A stretch of 64,000 nucleotides of DNA. It comes from Echinarachnius parma (taxonomy: Eukaryota > Echinodermata > Echinoidea > Clypeasteroida > Echinarachniidae). The stretch is taken from contig JBAMJV010009450.1 of assembly GCA_037951105.1 (NCBI GenBank), positions 1 through 64,000 on the forward strand, given 5' to 3'. Both the position numbers and the translations under genes were made by a program. Shown one piece after another: positions 9,525-20,703 of this stretch (position 1 is the first letter of the stretch; each line of letters starts with the position of its first letter). The notes beneath the pieces are model-generated. The model was not told where the DNA came from and did not search any database. It was given only the letters and a program-made list of their open reading frames with translations.

Positions 9525-9705
9525 ATGTGATGATGGTGATGATGGCGATGATGGCGATGATGATGATTATGGCAATAATAACGATGGTGATGGTGATGAT
9601 GGTAATGATGAAGGTAATGGTGGTGGTGATATTGATGATGGTGGTAGTTGTGATTGTGATGATGATATTTGTTATTGTGATGATGATAATGATGGCAATG
9701 ATAAT
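9525..9705. repeat. Imperfect (GAT)n/(GGT)n trinucleotide tract
   Basis: GATGATGGTGATGATGGCGA pattern with interruptions. It is followed by a G run at about 9760-9773 and a C run at 9878-9895. Met/Val/Ile-rich frames in it are artefacts. Confidence 0.9.
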
Positions 9706-9899
9706 CTTTAATGCCACTTCATTTGCTGGGGATAATGATTATGATGATACTTATGAGGATGGGGGGGGGGGGGCAGGTCAACCTCCAAGTACTATTTTGT
9801 GGGTTTACTAATTTTATACATAGGCATACATTATGTATACATTTGTTTGCTTTTATAATTTTATTTGGTGCCGGTACCCCCCCCCCCCCCCCCCCATGT

Positions 9900-10890
9900 T
9901 GGATGTTGGGAACAAATCAATAATGATGAATTATTTCTTGAAATAGCAAACGGGAGTATTGACGGCATCTGGAATTTGCCTCAAACTCGATCACGTATGA
10001 GAACATTTCCGACTTAAAATGTCAACACGAGATGAAAAGATAATCAAATATTATGCATGCATTTATTTTTTCAGTTTGACCACAAGCTCGCATTTTTGCG
10101 AGTTACAATACACACAAATAATGGAGCATTAAAATCCCTGGCACGTTTAGAGTAAACCCATTCAAGTCAGGCTGATAATGTAGCCAAAATTTATTTGGAC
10201 GATTAGGATGACGATGAAGATGACGATGATGATGATAATGATGAGAGTATATTTAAAAAAGGGTGTGCATAAATTCACACTCTAAGTTGTAATTAGGAAG
10301 AAATAGGGGGATCATGGGTGATGATTTCATTGAGCTGTATTATAAAACGGCTCCGGTAAATTCAGTAACGTGATTGGCTAATACCGATCACGTGGGCATT
10401 GATTACTTTTCACCAACTGCGCAACCATCGTGCCGATACTGCGCAACCATCGTGCTGATAGTGCGCAACCATCGTGCCGAAGGTGTGCAACCCCGTGACG
10501 TCACAATGCTTGTTTACATAGTTCTACGAAGACAAACTTGCGTAAGTGATTTTTTTTAAAAGATGAAAAATGCTTTGTTTTGTAAATTATCTGTTCTGTA
10601 GTAAATAAATCTTGGCAGTTTCGTAAATTATATGGTATGTGGTTTGATATTGGTAAGTTTTGGAATGGAAATGCATACAATTCTTTGATAATTCTCACTT
10701 TTACGGGAAATTTTCGGCAATTTCACATCGGACTGCATTTGATCTGCTGAGCTGCAGAGTCAAATTCAGTGAAGCGAGTGCAGTAGTGATGATTTCTAAT
10801 AAATTCACAAAGTAGATAGACTGGGTTACTAATTGTGGCAAGTCTGTTTTCAATAATCCAGCAAAATAAACAATTCTGTGGTTGAGCTCG
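9900..10890. other. Intergenic, with a short (GAT)n tract and a 22-bp tandem repeat
   Basis: (GAT)n at 10203-10244. About three and a half units of TGCGCAACCATCGTGCCGAT at 10415-10490. No gene recognised. Confidence 0.6.
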
Positions 10891-10899
10891 TTTTATAAA

Positions 10900-11068
10900 A
10901 CAAATAATACTACGGTCTTATTATCGTGCGTCATGTAAATGCATCGCACTCTCCGTTATGTTAGATGTGCGCATGCGCACTCTGCTTACGCCTCGTGCAC
11001 AACGCACAGCTAACATAGCCGTGAGTGCGATGCATTTACACAACGCACTCTAGACCGTGTATTATTTG
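10900..11068. mobile_element. Foldback MITE with TATAAA target duplication
   Basis: ACAAATAATACTACGGTCT on the left pairs with AGACCGTGTATTATTTGT on the right. The inner arms also pair (AAATGCATCGCACTC with GAGTGCGATGCATTT; TATGTTAG with CTAACATA). TATAAA flanks both sides (10894-10899 and 11069-11074). Confidence 0.8.
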
Positions 11069-11149
11069 TATAAAATTGCATGGATAATGTATGTACATAC
11101 ATGCATGCACGCACACACGCACTCACGCCCGCACAAACACACACATTCT

Positions 11150-11520
11150 TGTAAGGGCCTTCAAAGGTGGATATGGTCAGGCTATGGTAAATAAACCTTC
11201 AATTGGGGATATGCCCATTTATTGTGTATGTCCCTGGTTTGTCGGTACGCAAACGGGTTGATATGCCCAATTGCCCAGTACACAAATACACTAACTCAGA
11301 AATGTATACACAAAATCTTCATACACCCCTATTGTCTAAAAAAACCCCATTAAAATGGGCTAATAAGGAATATCTTTAAAAAATAATAAAAATAACATAC
11401 AGTACCGCCCTAAATAAAATCCCTGAAGCACTCTACAAGGCTGTATATATGCCTGTTTCCAAGAGTATCCCCGATTCACGGTGTTTATACTGGTGTATTC
11501 CGATTGAAGGCCCTTACAGG
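11150..11520. mobile_element. Possible short-TIR element between CA-rich flanks
   Basis: CTTGTAAGGGCCTTCAA at 11149 is mirrored by TTGAAGGCCCTTACAGG at 11503. CA repeats lie on both sides (11105-11147 and 11520-11600). Internal sequence is non-coding. Confidence 0.5.
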
Positions 11521-11548
11521 GACCCATGCACAGACACAAACGCACGCA

Positions 11549-11554
<6 letters not shown>

Positions 11555-11581
<27 letters not shown>
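11555..11581. repeat. (CA)n microsatellite
   Basis: Run of CA dinucleotides within a longer CA/CG-rich stretch. Confidence 0.9.
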
Positions 11582-11582
<1 letters not shown>

Positions 11583-11671
11583 TACATGCACGCGCACACA
11601 AAAAAACACAATAGCAGTTGGAGTCATACTTTTACTTCAGCATAAATTAACATGCCCTTTTAATACATAAT

Positions 11672-11790
11672 GCAACGCTCGAAATTGGCGTAGGCCCGAT
11701 GGCCCGGGGCCAGTAAAAGTTGCGGTCGGGCCAGTAAAAACATGAAAATGCCAAAGTTTGGTGGCCCGATCGGGCCACCAAATGTTTAAA
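11672..11790. repeat. GGGCCAGTAAA/GGGCCACCAAA module
   Basis: Starts CAACGCTCGAAATTGG and holds GGCCCGGGGCCAGTAAAA, GGTCGGGCCAGTAAAAAC and GTGGCCCGATCGGGCCACCA. Related modules occur at 110-200, 12695-12925 and 28446-28490. A weaker one is at 60150-60390. Confidence 0.7.
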
Positions 11791-13240
11791 CCATAAGAAG
11801 ACAACATCAAGGAATATGAATCTCAAGTTTGACACCTCTTAAAAACACTTTAATTGTGATTTAAATATTTGCAAGAAATGAAAAGGACGGACATAAAAAG
11901 TCGCAAGCGCACTTGCGCTAGTTGAATTAATCCTTATTTATGCCTACAAATATGTGCTATTTCCTCATATGAACACTCTCCCTTGAATTATCTACTTCTT
12001 GCATGATAAATCATGGTAAAATTAAACAACTTCCAGAGGTGTGTAATGACTAAAAGTAAAAGCATATGCTTATGCTGTTTTCTTAATTTCCCACACACCC
12101 CTGGAAGCCTTTGCAACATGTAGAATATAAACATAGAACAACCAATCCACAGAGGGAGTATGTGTGCATACTAAGACCTATCAAAACACATGTCTAACTT
12201 TTCACATTCATTCATATTGCAAAGTGCAGTGTGCTTGCCTTTGCGATACCGTCCGCGATACCGTCAATAAAGGGGAATAATTTCATCTTTCGGATCATTA
12301 TTCATATTTTTGAAGGTATTACAAAGAATCATTTTTACAAGGTAGAGACTTGTGACTACTTGGAATTATTTTAGCTTGTAAAATAACAAAGATTTAAGTG
12401 ATTTCATTTCCCGATTTGAAAAGTTAACTAGTTAGCTATGCTCAGTCCCATGTGTGTTTTTTTTGTGTTGGAGATTTTATGGACCATAAAATAACAAAAT
12501 CGTACATGGAAAAGAGCTTAGTTTCATCAGTTGATGACTCTTAGATGAAACTGCTCGATTCTAGGTTTTGTTTTGTTTATTCAGTGATGGATTTCTTTAA
12601 TGATGGTGGTAATTTTAACACATAACTTCCATAATTTACCAATTAATGACCAAGTAGTCATGACCATTGTTTTTCTTTGTTTGTAAATTTTATTTTCGGG
12701 CCACCAGAAAAAAAGATAATTTCGAGCATTGGAATACAGTAACAAATGAGGCTAAACATTGCCCAGTACCCTGAAACTATGAATATGGTTATTGTTTTAA
12801 TTTTACTTTTGTTTTTCCTTATTTTTTTCGGGCCAGTAGATTTTGGTTTCGGGCCACCAAAATTGGAAAAATACTAATTTTACTGGCCCGACCGGGCCAC
12901 CAGCAAAAAAAGTTAATTTCGAGGGTTGCATAATGTGATGCCCACTCGAAAAGATCATACATGTAAATATCTTTGGTTTATTTGTTTTACTTTTACTTTT
13001 ACAATTTAACAGATTTATAACTTTGAAAGTTACATTGGGAAAAAAACCCACAACATGTTAAACGCTCTTGACAATAAATGCTACAGTAACTTGCTAAAAA
13101 ATTTGCTGAAATCTGAGCACATTTCCATCATACTCTTTGTTGCGGCAAGATTACTACAATTATATCTAGGCTTTGCACCGGCCCTTCCGGTTATGTAATA
13201 GGTGAGGCACCCCTCGGCCCAGCTCCCTCACTGGCATCAG
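11790..13240. other. AT-rich intergenic DNA
   Basis: Apart from the GGGCCA module at 12695-12930 I see no recognisable gene or element. Confidence 0.5.
12695..12930. repeat. GGGCCAGTAAA/GGGCCACCAAA module (opposite orientation)
   Basis: TTCGGGCCACCAGAAAA at 12697, then GGGCCAGTAGATTTTGG, GGGCCACCAAAATTGG and CCCGACCGGGCCACCAGC, ending with AATTTCGAGGGTTGCA. It is the reverse counterpart of the module at 11672. Confidence 0.7.
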
Positions 13241-13390
13241 TAGCCCGTTTCATAAAACACTAGCAATTGTTGGAAGTGCATGTCCAATTATTGTAAATAT
13301 TTGGTCAACAGCCAATCAGCATGGAGCAGTACAGCTGTTGCCATAGTAGTTACAACTTACAACAATTGCAACAGTTGTATGAAATGGGCT
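13241..13390. mobile_element. Foldback MITE, 150 bp, with CAG flanking duplication
   Basis: TAGCCCGTTTCATAAAACA pairs with TGTATGAAATGGGCTA. The inner arms carry AGCAATTGTTGGAAGT versus ACTTACAACAATTGCAAC. CAG precedes (13238-13240) and follows (13391-13393). Confidence 0.75.
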
Positions 13391-13500
13391 ACAGATTGCA
13401 CGAAAAGCACTTCTGAAACAAAGAGAGTGGTTCAGCCTGCACTGAAGAAAAGGCTACGTGATACCAGTGAGAGATGCAGAGGACACATACACATGGGCCC

Positions 13501-14582
13501 GGATTCACAAAGGAGGTTTGTAGGAGGTTTGTACAAACCATGGTTTGAACCATGGTCTACATCTACGGAGTGCTGCTCGTATACAAGTAAAACAATTCAT
13601 AATTTCTTATGATATGACTGTTAGAGCTTGCTAACCACCAAATTTCACCATGTAAGAAGACAAACATGTATTTGGTGCATTTTATAAATGTGTACCATCA
13701 TTGGGCCGTATGCATAAAAACAAGCAATTGCTTGTGCTAGCCTTTTGCTTGAATCGGTATGCACACAAACAAGCAATTGCTTGCAAGCAAAAGCTTTTGC
13801 TTACAAGCACAAGCAATTGCTTACAAGCACAAGCAATTGCTTACTGCTCGTAAGCAATTGCTAACCAAACAAGCAATTGCTTAAAACCGTATGCATAAAA
13901 CGAACCTTTTACTTGTCTTGATAAGCAATTGCTTGCGTTTTTTCAAGCACCTCCAGAACCAGCTTGAGCTCTTGCTTACTAAGGACATTCGCGTTTTAGA
14001 ATCAAGTTTTCATACCGTTTCAGGATGATTTAGAACTCCTGGTTCCAGAGGTTATGTTGTGATTACATATTTAATCAAGTGGCTGTTATTTTAGACATTT
14101 ATATCCATGTAGGCAATTTCGTTCATGATTTTAAAATATTTGCGTAATAAAAATACTGTTGCCAGGTCGGGCACGACCAGGGAAAGCTGCTATGCAAGGG
14201 ACTACACGACGTTTGCATACACTACGAATCCCCTTTGTTGTCATGCAGTGCTATGTTCGCACAACCGTAACGATGCTTTGTTCAACACGTAAGCAATTGC
14301 TTAGGCAGTGTAAGCAAAAGGTTTCAGCACAAGTAAAAGCTTATGCATACGAAATTAAGCAATTGCTTGAACTTGATCTTTTGCTTGACAAGCTCTTGCT
14401 TGTGCTTGAAGCAATTGCTTATAAGCAATTGCTACGTTTTATGCATACGGCCCAATATTGTTAACAAGTAAGGAGTTTACATTCTTTCTCCATCAGTCTA
14501 CAAATGGCATTCCATAGTTGTAGAAGATGGTAAAACCATGGTTTGTACAAACCTCCTACAATTAAACCTCCTTTGTGAATTC
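13501..14582. mobile_element. Outer TIR element, interrupted by a second transposon
   Basis: GGATTCACAAAGGAGGTTTG at 13501 and the palindrome GGTTTGTACAAACC are mirrored at 14538-14582. The interior is split by the 755-bp element at 13701-14455, so this is a nested pair. Confidence 0.8.
13701..14455 (+). mobile_element. TIR element with arrays of AAGCAATTGCTT palindromes, copy A
   Basis: Ends TTGGGCCGTATGCATAAAA and TTTTATGCATACGGCCCAA are inverted repeats. Both sub-terminal regions are full of AAGCAATTGCTT and AAGCAAAAG. The unique middle contains GGCACGACCAGGGAAAGC. A second copy in reverse orientation lies at 30291-31032. Small frames inside have no recognisable protein, so it is non-autonomous. 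Confidence 0.88.
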
Positions 14583-14734
14583 CACCTATAGTCGCTGACC
14601 ATGGTTAGAGTGTCTGCCTCGATCATGCACGGGAGGTCCACCAGGATCATACCAACACTTTACAACTGACTTGAATAACATGACTTGAATAACATGGCTT
14701 CATATATAAAATTATATAATGTGTGTATCAAACG

Positions 14735-15065
14735 GTGCCCTGCCCGGTGTACGACCGGTGTGGTCACAGTGTGATCAGTGTTTCACTATGCACACAGTGT
14801 ACTACTGGTGAGATCACAGTGTGATCAGTGTTTCACTATGTGAACCAGTGCGAACATACTGTCAGCATGCTGTGACACACCCTGCATTCAGTGTGCATAC
14901 ACAGCGCACCAATAGTGTGATAACAGACAGAGTGCTCACATTGCGCTTATATGCTCAGTGTGTGATCACAGGGTGCTCATAGTGTGATCACTGCTCACAC
15001 TGTGTTCATATTGTGTTCACAGTGTGATGAGCATAGACACTCATTACATTGTTCACATTTTCACT
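14735..15065. repeat. Palindrome-rich tract of CAGTGTGATCA-type words
   Basis: Many variants of CACAGTGTGATCAGTG. A unit containing GTGATCAGTGTTTCACTATG occurs twice at 14771-14841. The same word class reappears at 41413 and 59174 near the P450 copies. Confidence 0.7.
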
Positions 15066-15227
15066 TTACAAAGTCTACACAATGTGTTCACACTAGCACC
15101 CCGTGTTCTAAATTTCCAATGGCTCCAGTTCTTGCTATTATACACGTACGCAAACTCATCATATAAATGTATGTGGACAGATTATTTACAAAATCCTCAC
15201 TATGCGAGAACACAATACACTTCTTAA

Positions 15228-15744
15228 AGGGCAATGAAACTATGGCTTTCGGCTATTAGTATGGTTTAGAGGGTGAACAGACATTTTATTTGATACATAA
15301 CTTGGCAATTTTGGCCTCCTGGATCCCATGAAATCCTTACGTGAACATACCCACATTTTACTAATTCTTACGGCGGCAAAAGGTGATGGGAGCGGCCATG
15401 TTCTTGTAATTGCCCGACGTGCTTTGCAAACTATGACGTGTGTGCTACGGGCCGAACAAAAGGCTTTTCGCTGATTTACAGACTCGTCAAAGCATCTACA
15501 AGTATTCATGCAATGGTTTGAATAGTTGCTATTGAAATGCATTAGTGCATATCACTGACCGTAAGTCCGCACAAACCTAATAATGGCGGCCTCCAGTGTT
15601 CGCATAAATAGTGGTAAACCCGATAGAGTTTTCACACATTTCTCCCAAAGCAGAAATCTGAGTCGGAGTTATGTTATATATAATAACAAGGCATATTATG
15701 ATGTATCAAGTAGGATAAACTCTATTCTTGAGTTGCATTGCCCT
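15228..15744. mobile_element. TTAA-flanked MITE
   Basis: TTAA at 15224-15227 and 15745-15748 flank inverted ends AGGGCAATGAAACT and AGTTGCATTGCCCT. The TTAA duplication is typical of piggyBac- or Kolobok-mobilised elements. No transposase frame inside. Confidence 0.78.
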
Positions 15745-15748
15745 TTAA

Positions 15749-16430
15749 GATAGATCGCATATCATGCAAACATATGATAGAAAATTAACAAAATGCAAGT
15801 ATACTAAATTATTATGGCAAAGTTATTTTATTTTATGTGAGCTTTTCCAACATAAATTAAACAATTCTTAACACCCTATAGATAGATGCCTGTAATGTAT
15901 TGAGACTGGCACACAGACATATCGGTGCCTGTTGATGGACATATCGTCTGCTGGGTGTGCGATAAGATCCCAGCCATCAGGCAAAAAATAAGGAAGAGGG
16001 GCAAAATCATTTGACGCTGGTGGTTTTTACATAATGAAGACAGAATCAACTTTGTTTTATTAAAATCGATTCAGAAACAGCTGAAATATCCTAAAATATA
16101 ACTATTTGGAATGAATGTGGGGCCCACATCTATTTGATAATTTGATCAACAAATTTTTAAAGCTTACACATTTTATAAAAATGTACCAAAGTGGCGTTAA
16201 AACTATTTTTGATGATCTCTTTGTGACATGATGTACATTTATTGATATATCGTTACTATCGTACGAACTACATTACGCTATGCGTAGTGGCACCGTTACC
16301 ATTGGTTACGGTGCGTATGTAGAGTTTCTTACTTGGAGCTAGTACTGAGACATCAATAAACATGTTACCTTAAAGTTCATCCAAATATCTTGTGATCCTG
16401 CATAATTTACTTTTGTGGCAGCATGATATT
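15749..16430. other. Intergenic with a MITE fragment
   Basis: About 16060-16180 shares AAATCGATTCAGAAACAGC and a GGGGCCCA word with the MITE at 45849 and is a fragment of it. No gene recognised. Confidence 0.5.
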
Positions 16431-17500
16431 ATTATATGGTGGCAGCGGGAAACGGACTGCGTCCATTTCGAAGACGATGCATTCTTCTACATCTACCGTA
16501 GATCAAATTGGAACACGTAAGCCAATTGATTTTGACTTGATTGTTGCCAGTGCAGTGCACCGACGCCTTATAGACTGTAGTCTAGCAAGTGTACGTGTAT
16601 ATACGCATACAGGCATTATGCTAAGTACGTAGCTGGCGGCAGGCCCAGCCCAGCAGATGGATCATGGATAGTTGACTTTACCGGGACTACGTGACGGAAC
16701 TTTTCGATGTTCAAATCTGAAACTTTGAAACTTGAGACCTCAAGTCAAGGTAATGATATACCCATTTATATTTACGAGTGCATGTTTATCGGACGCTATG
16801 CAGTTGCATTTGTGATTTTTAGTCATTGAGACCAATCTAAGCTGGAAATTGGACGCTATGCTGACTTATCAACGTGATCGACATTTGTCATTGTTGTGCA
16901 TTTTGTGTGTGTCAAAGTCTTGTCATTCACGGAGCGTGCCATCAAGTTGTGGTGCAAAACTCAAGCGGATTTGGAAGCACAGCTATTTACATTGTGCGTT
17001 AATAGTTCTACATGACTGAGCAGCAGTTAACCTATTCCAGATCCAGACAGGCCTAGCTCTATCGGTAGATTGTGTGAGTCAATGAACGCTCTCCAGCGCA
17101 CACTACCGTATCAAGTTTTGCCGATCTTTCGTAGCCTGTCCACACTGATCCAGGCAGTCAACGGACATTGTCAAGCCTTCAAGGGACCGACATCTCCGAG
17201 CCACGAGCGACTGAGCTGAAATAAGACTGAGCAACAGCTGCCCATGGATGCAGATCAACGGAACTGAATATTCAAGCGCGACGCACCAGGACGAGCTGCC
17301 CATGGATGCAGATCAACGGAACTGAATATTCAAGCGCGACGCACCGGGACGAGCAAGCACTGCACGTCATCGACATCACCCAGCGATCTACCTCCAACTG
17401 GGGATCTTTTCATCGCACCGACCTACTTTCGGACTATTGGAACATCCACACCTGAAAGTGAACTGAGACGCTATCCATTCTAATGCCTTTCATTAACTTT
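16430..17500 (+). mobile_element. Possible 5' part of a Ty3/Gypsy-type retrotransposon
   Basis: TGGTGGCAGCGGGAAAC at 16438 resembles a tRNA primer-binding site next to an LTR, and it precedes the Gypsy integrase tail at 17.5 kb in the same orientation. A 57-bp unit beginning AGCTGCCCATGGATGCAGAT is repeated in tandem at about 17237-17350. No gag or reverse-transcriptase domain is recognisable and I could not find paired LTRs. Tentative. Confidence 0.35.
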
Positions 17501-17534
17501 GAAATCAGACGAGTTGTAGCCTCGCTAAACAGAG

Positions 17535-17943
17535 GTACATCAGAAACTTGTTGGGAGACAAGACAAACAAAAAGAGTACTTTGACAGCAGAGGTGTCAAG
17601 GAGCTTCCCGCGCTGAGAACCGGAGAAAAGGTTCTCACTAGAGATCATGGCACTGGGTTGTGGAGTCCCGCAACAGTAGTGGAGAAATGCCAAGAGCCGC
17701 GATCATACCTCCTCCAAACCCCAAATGGAGGTATCCGACGTCGCAATCGCAGAGATGTTAGGAGCCTGGGTTATCCGCCAAGACAGATGCACCTTGAAGA
17801 TATCCCCGGCCCATCAACGACACCAACTCCACAAGGTCGCCCTGTACAAGATACCCGCGATTCCCAAACCAATCAAACGGGAAGAGGAAATGGGGCCTAC
17901 TTCACTAGGTCAGGGCGCAGCGTATCGAAACCCAAACGTCTAA
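17535..17943 (+). pseudogene. C-terminal end of a Ty3/Gypsy-like Pol (after integrase core), truncated
   Basis: One frame reads EYFDSRGVKELPALRTGEKV, then LTRDHGTGLWSPATVVEK and SYLLQTPNGGIRRRNRRDVR. This is the pattern of the GPY/F-like end of metazoan Ty3/Gypsy integrases (GEKV..R....WSPA.V......RSYLV.TPDG...RRNRR.(L/V)R), ending RSGRSVSKPKRL before a stop. A TAA immediately precedes the preserved part (about 17532), and the RT, RNase H and integrase catalytic regions are missing. It is a dead remnant. Confidence 0.8.
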
Positions 17944-17944
17944 T

Positions 17945-18090
17945 TGTGTTTTCAGAACTGTTTGTGTTTTTTCAGAACTGTTTGTGTTTTTTCAGAACTG
18001 TTGTGTTTTTATAGTCATTGACCATAATTCTGTATTCAGAACAATTTTTTTTCTTTAGAACTGTTTGTGTTTTTTCAGAACTGTAAAAAT
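17945..18090. repeat. Short tandem repeat TTTTTTCAGAACTGTTTGTG
   Basis: Three consecutive units at about 17950-18005 and another two-fold version at 18055-18085, directly behind the Gypsy-like frame. It may be part of the retrotransposon's 3' non-coding end. Confidence 0.7.
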
Positions 18091-18426
18091 TTTATTGTAT
18101 TTCACAGTAATTTGGATATCCCATATTGTGAGATATTATGTTGTTGTAGATGGATGTACTGCTAAATAAAAAATTTGAAGTTACACGAAAAAGAACACTA
18201 GATACTCATAAATTAGGAAAAGAAGGTTTAATTCTGCAAATTAGCTCATGATTTGTATTCACAATCAACGGTACATTTTGAATTACAATTGAAGCAAAGT
18301 TTGATATTGATAATTATGGGTAGCTATATGGTTGCGTACCTACAGATTTTCGGATACTAGAATGTGATAGTACAGACGTTTAGTTGTACAATGATGTATT
18401 TTTAATGCTTGTTTCCACTTACATTA

Positions 18427-19193
18427 GGGCCATTCTTTGATAAGTGAAACTTTTTTGAAAAAAATGAAGTTTGTTTTTTCAGTAGTTTTATTCCATTAAT
18501 GGAAAGATCAGTGTCCAAGGTTTCATGAAATATATTTTTTTTATTGAATTTATAAAATGTCTTAGAAAAATTATTCAATTTTCATATTTCAATATTCCAA
18601 TAAATATCATAACTCAGAAAATAATCAAGCTAGCTCATTCCTTTTATTCTCCTGTACATGATGATACCAACTGTGTGACAATTGAACTTCATTTTACTGT
18701 CTACTAGTAAACCTAATATTTGTAAAATTCATATTTCCATTCACATTGTACATGTCACACAAGTGACCACCCCAAAATGTCACACACGTGACCCAGACAT
18801 CCCCACATAATAACGTGCATTAAAAAACAACAGTTTGAGATAATTTTAATCTTTCACCATTTTCTTACTTACAGATATATATAAGTTGTCTGATACTAAT
18901 ATGAACATTTTAGCTTTTCATATTTTACAGGATTTCCAAAATGAAATTGAGTTAAATTTTTTTTCTTCAAAAGTGCTCCCGTGCAAAGTCACACACGTGA
19001 CCGATGCCATTTGACCTCTGTCCTTGGGCAACGTAATCCTAATAAAATCTTTTGTGTTACACATGAAAGACTTCAACATGTGCAAGTCATATATGAAGTT
19101 TACATCACCATACCTCCTATACTTACTAAAATATAAGCATCCTATTGCAGAATTTTTCATATTTTGGGTCACACACGTGACCAAGAATGGCCC
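18427..19193. mobile_element. MITE-like element with GTCACACACGTGAC motifs
   Basis: GGGCCATTCTTTGATAAGTG at 18427 is mirrored by the reverse complement of CACGTGACCAAGAATGGCCC at 19174-19193. GTCACACA(C/A)GTGAC occurs four times (about 18752, 18778, 18988 and 19168). Confidence 0.6.
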
Positions 19194-19377
19194 ATTATAA
19201 TTCAGTTTTGAGTAAGTTGAGTATATTGGTTAAGACAATTCTCTAGAAAAAAGAAAACAAGCTAGGAAATATTTTTATTATAAATATCGCAAGTTTAATT
19301 ATAAAATGCACAATCATTGCATGGTTTGGAATTAGGTCCAATTTTATGAACGTGCGTGAGAAAGATAAACAATTTAA

Positions 19378-20127
19378 CCCTATTCTAACTGGGCTATTTC
19401 AGACCAGGTTTTTACTGGGGGGGGGTCAATTTGACCCCCCCCCCCTAAGATCTCGAAGTCCGATTCACGCGAAATTTTGCATAGAGGTACATTGGAGTAT
19501 TAGCGACGTGCTCATGTTTTCGTTTAAATGATCCAATGTTAAATATGCAAATTATGCGCATATTAATTAGCGAAGTATGCTAATTTATGAAGAAATCCTC
19601 TTTTTGTCTGTAAATCACTAAATGTTGCTCAGAATATGCTAATTTTGTGCATGATTATTCTTTATGACTTAACAGGTTTTCAAAAAAAAAAAATTCTTTA
19701 TGTATTTCTTTGTTTTTGGAATTTCTTATGTATTTCTTTGTTTTTTCAACTTATGTTTTTTATTGTTTTTTTCAATTGAAAAATTATTGACCATTATCCA
19801 ACCATTTTTAGACCAAAATTAAATGATTGCAGTGATTAGAATGACAAATAATGAAGGTTTTATGTATTCTTGGAAAAAAATCAATTTCCATAGGATTTGT
19901 ACACAAATCACAAAATTTAGCGATTTTGGGGCCGACGATCACTTACAAAAGTTCACGTGACTTTACAACGGTATATCTGATCTTCGCAAATTTGGTCTCA
20001 AAAGTTGCGCAAGACTTCAATGAAAAAACTCATGAAGTCGCGTGGCAATATCTGCGCGCGTTGCGGAATTATCGCGCGAAAAGTCGAGGGGGGGGTCAAA
20101 TTGACCCCCCCCCCAGTTAAGATAGGG
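19378..20127. mobile_element. TTAA-flanked MITE with C/G-run ends
   Basis: TTAA at 19374-19377 and 20128-20131 flank ends CCCTATTCTAACTGGG and CCAGTTAAGATAGGG. Just inside both ends is a G-run, GTCAA(A/T)TTGAC and a C-run. The TTAA target and CCC start fit piggyBac-type elements. No transposase inside. Confidence 0.78.
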
Positions 20128-20131
20128 TTAA

Positions 20132-20546
20132 GACTGTATTTTATAATGGCTAGTGGCTAGCTTGCGACAAGCTTAATAGGCGATCTCTGCAGCAGTTTTT
20201 AAGCATGTCAGTTAGGATGAGGAAATAGTCTGCAAGCGTTATTCGTAGAGATCGACTATTACCCGTACTGCTAGCTAGTCGCAAGCCAGCCACAAGATAG
20301 CCACCGACTTGTGACACACTTAGATTTCTGTAGGGGTTCTGCGTATCAGTAAATGGGAAGGTTTTGCACGTGGACGACGACAGAAGGGGATTCAGATATT
20401 ACCATTCTGAGAAAGCTTTTGACAAAAAGGAGCAAATAATGGGTATTTTCTTGTATCTTAATACTAGTCGACCATTGTCAGAGAAATAAAACTTAGAACT
20501 AGAACACACCATGAAAGAAAAAAACTTTTCAGCATACGCGTACATG
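20132..20546. other. Intergenic
   Basis: Nothing recognised. Confidence 0.4.
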
Positions 20547-20548
20547 TA

Positions 20549-20701
20549 CAGTGAAACCTCTTTATAATGAGGTCCTTAGGACGATGAAAACTACCTTGTT
20601 ATATAAGGTTTCTCATTAGATCAGGGTACAAAACAGAAATATAAAGGATATAAATATAGAGGATTTTGTCTATCCGACCTCGTTATGACGAGGTTCTACT
20701 G
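20549..20701. mobile_element. pogo/Tigger-like MITE
   Basis: CAGTGAAACCTCTTTATAAT at the left and ATGACGAGGTTCTACTG at the right are inverted repeats flanked by TA. CAGT.GAACCTCGTTATAACG ends with TA duplications are characteristic of the Tc1/mariner pogo/Tigger branch. Confidence 0.8.
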
Positions 20702-20703
20702 TA

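Noticed and set aside
9481-9811. Ile/Thr- and Met/Val-rich frames
   Set aside because: Products of the (GAT)n repeat; no start context, splice signals or domain.
13280-13612. 110-codon frame
   Set aside because: It spans the foldback MITE at 13241-13390 and the TIR of the next element; no protein family resembles it.
14159-14464. Frame shared by the two palindrome-array elements (also 30257-30595)
   Set aside because: It uses a TTG start and is shared only because the elements are copies; its Leu/Gln/Lys content comes from AAGCAATTGCTT words.
19378-20127. Coding frames inside the TTAA element (89 codons at 19851)
   Set aside because: Bounded by the element, no domain, ends in the G/C-run.
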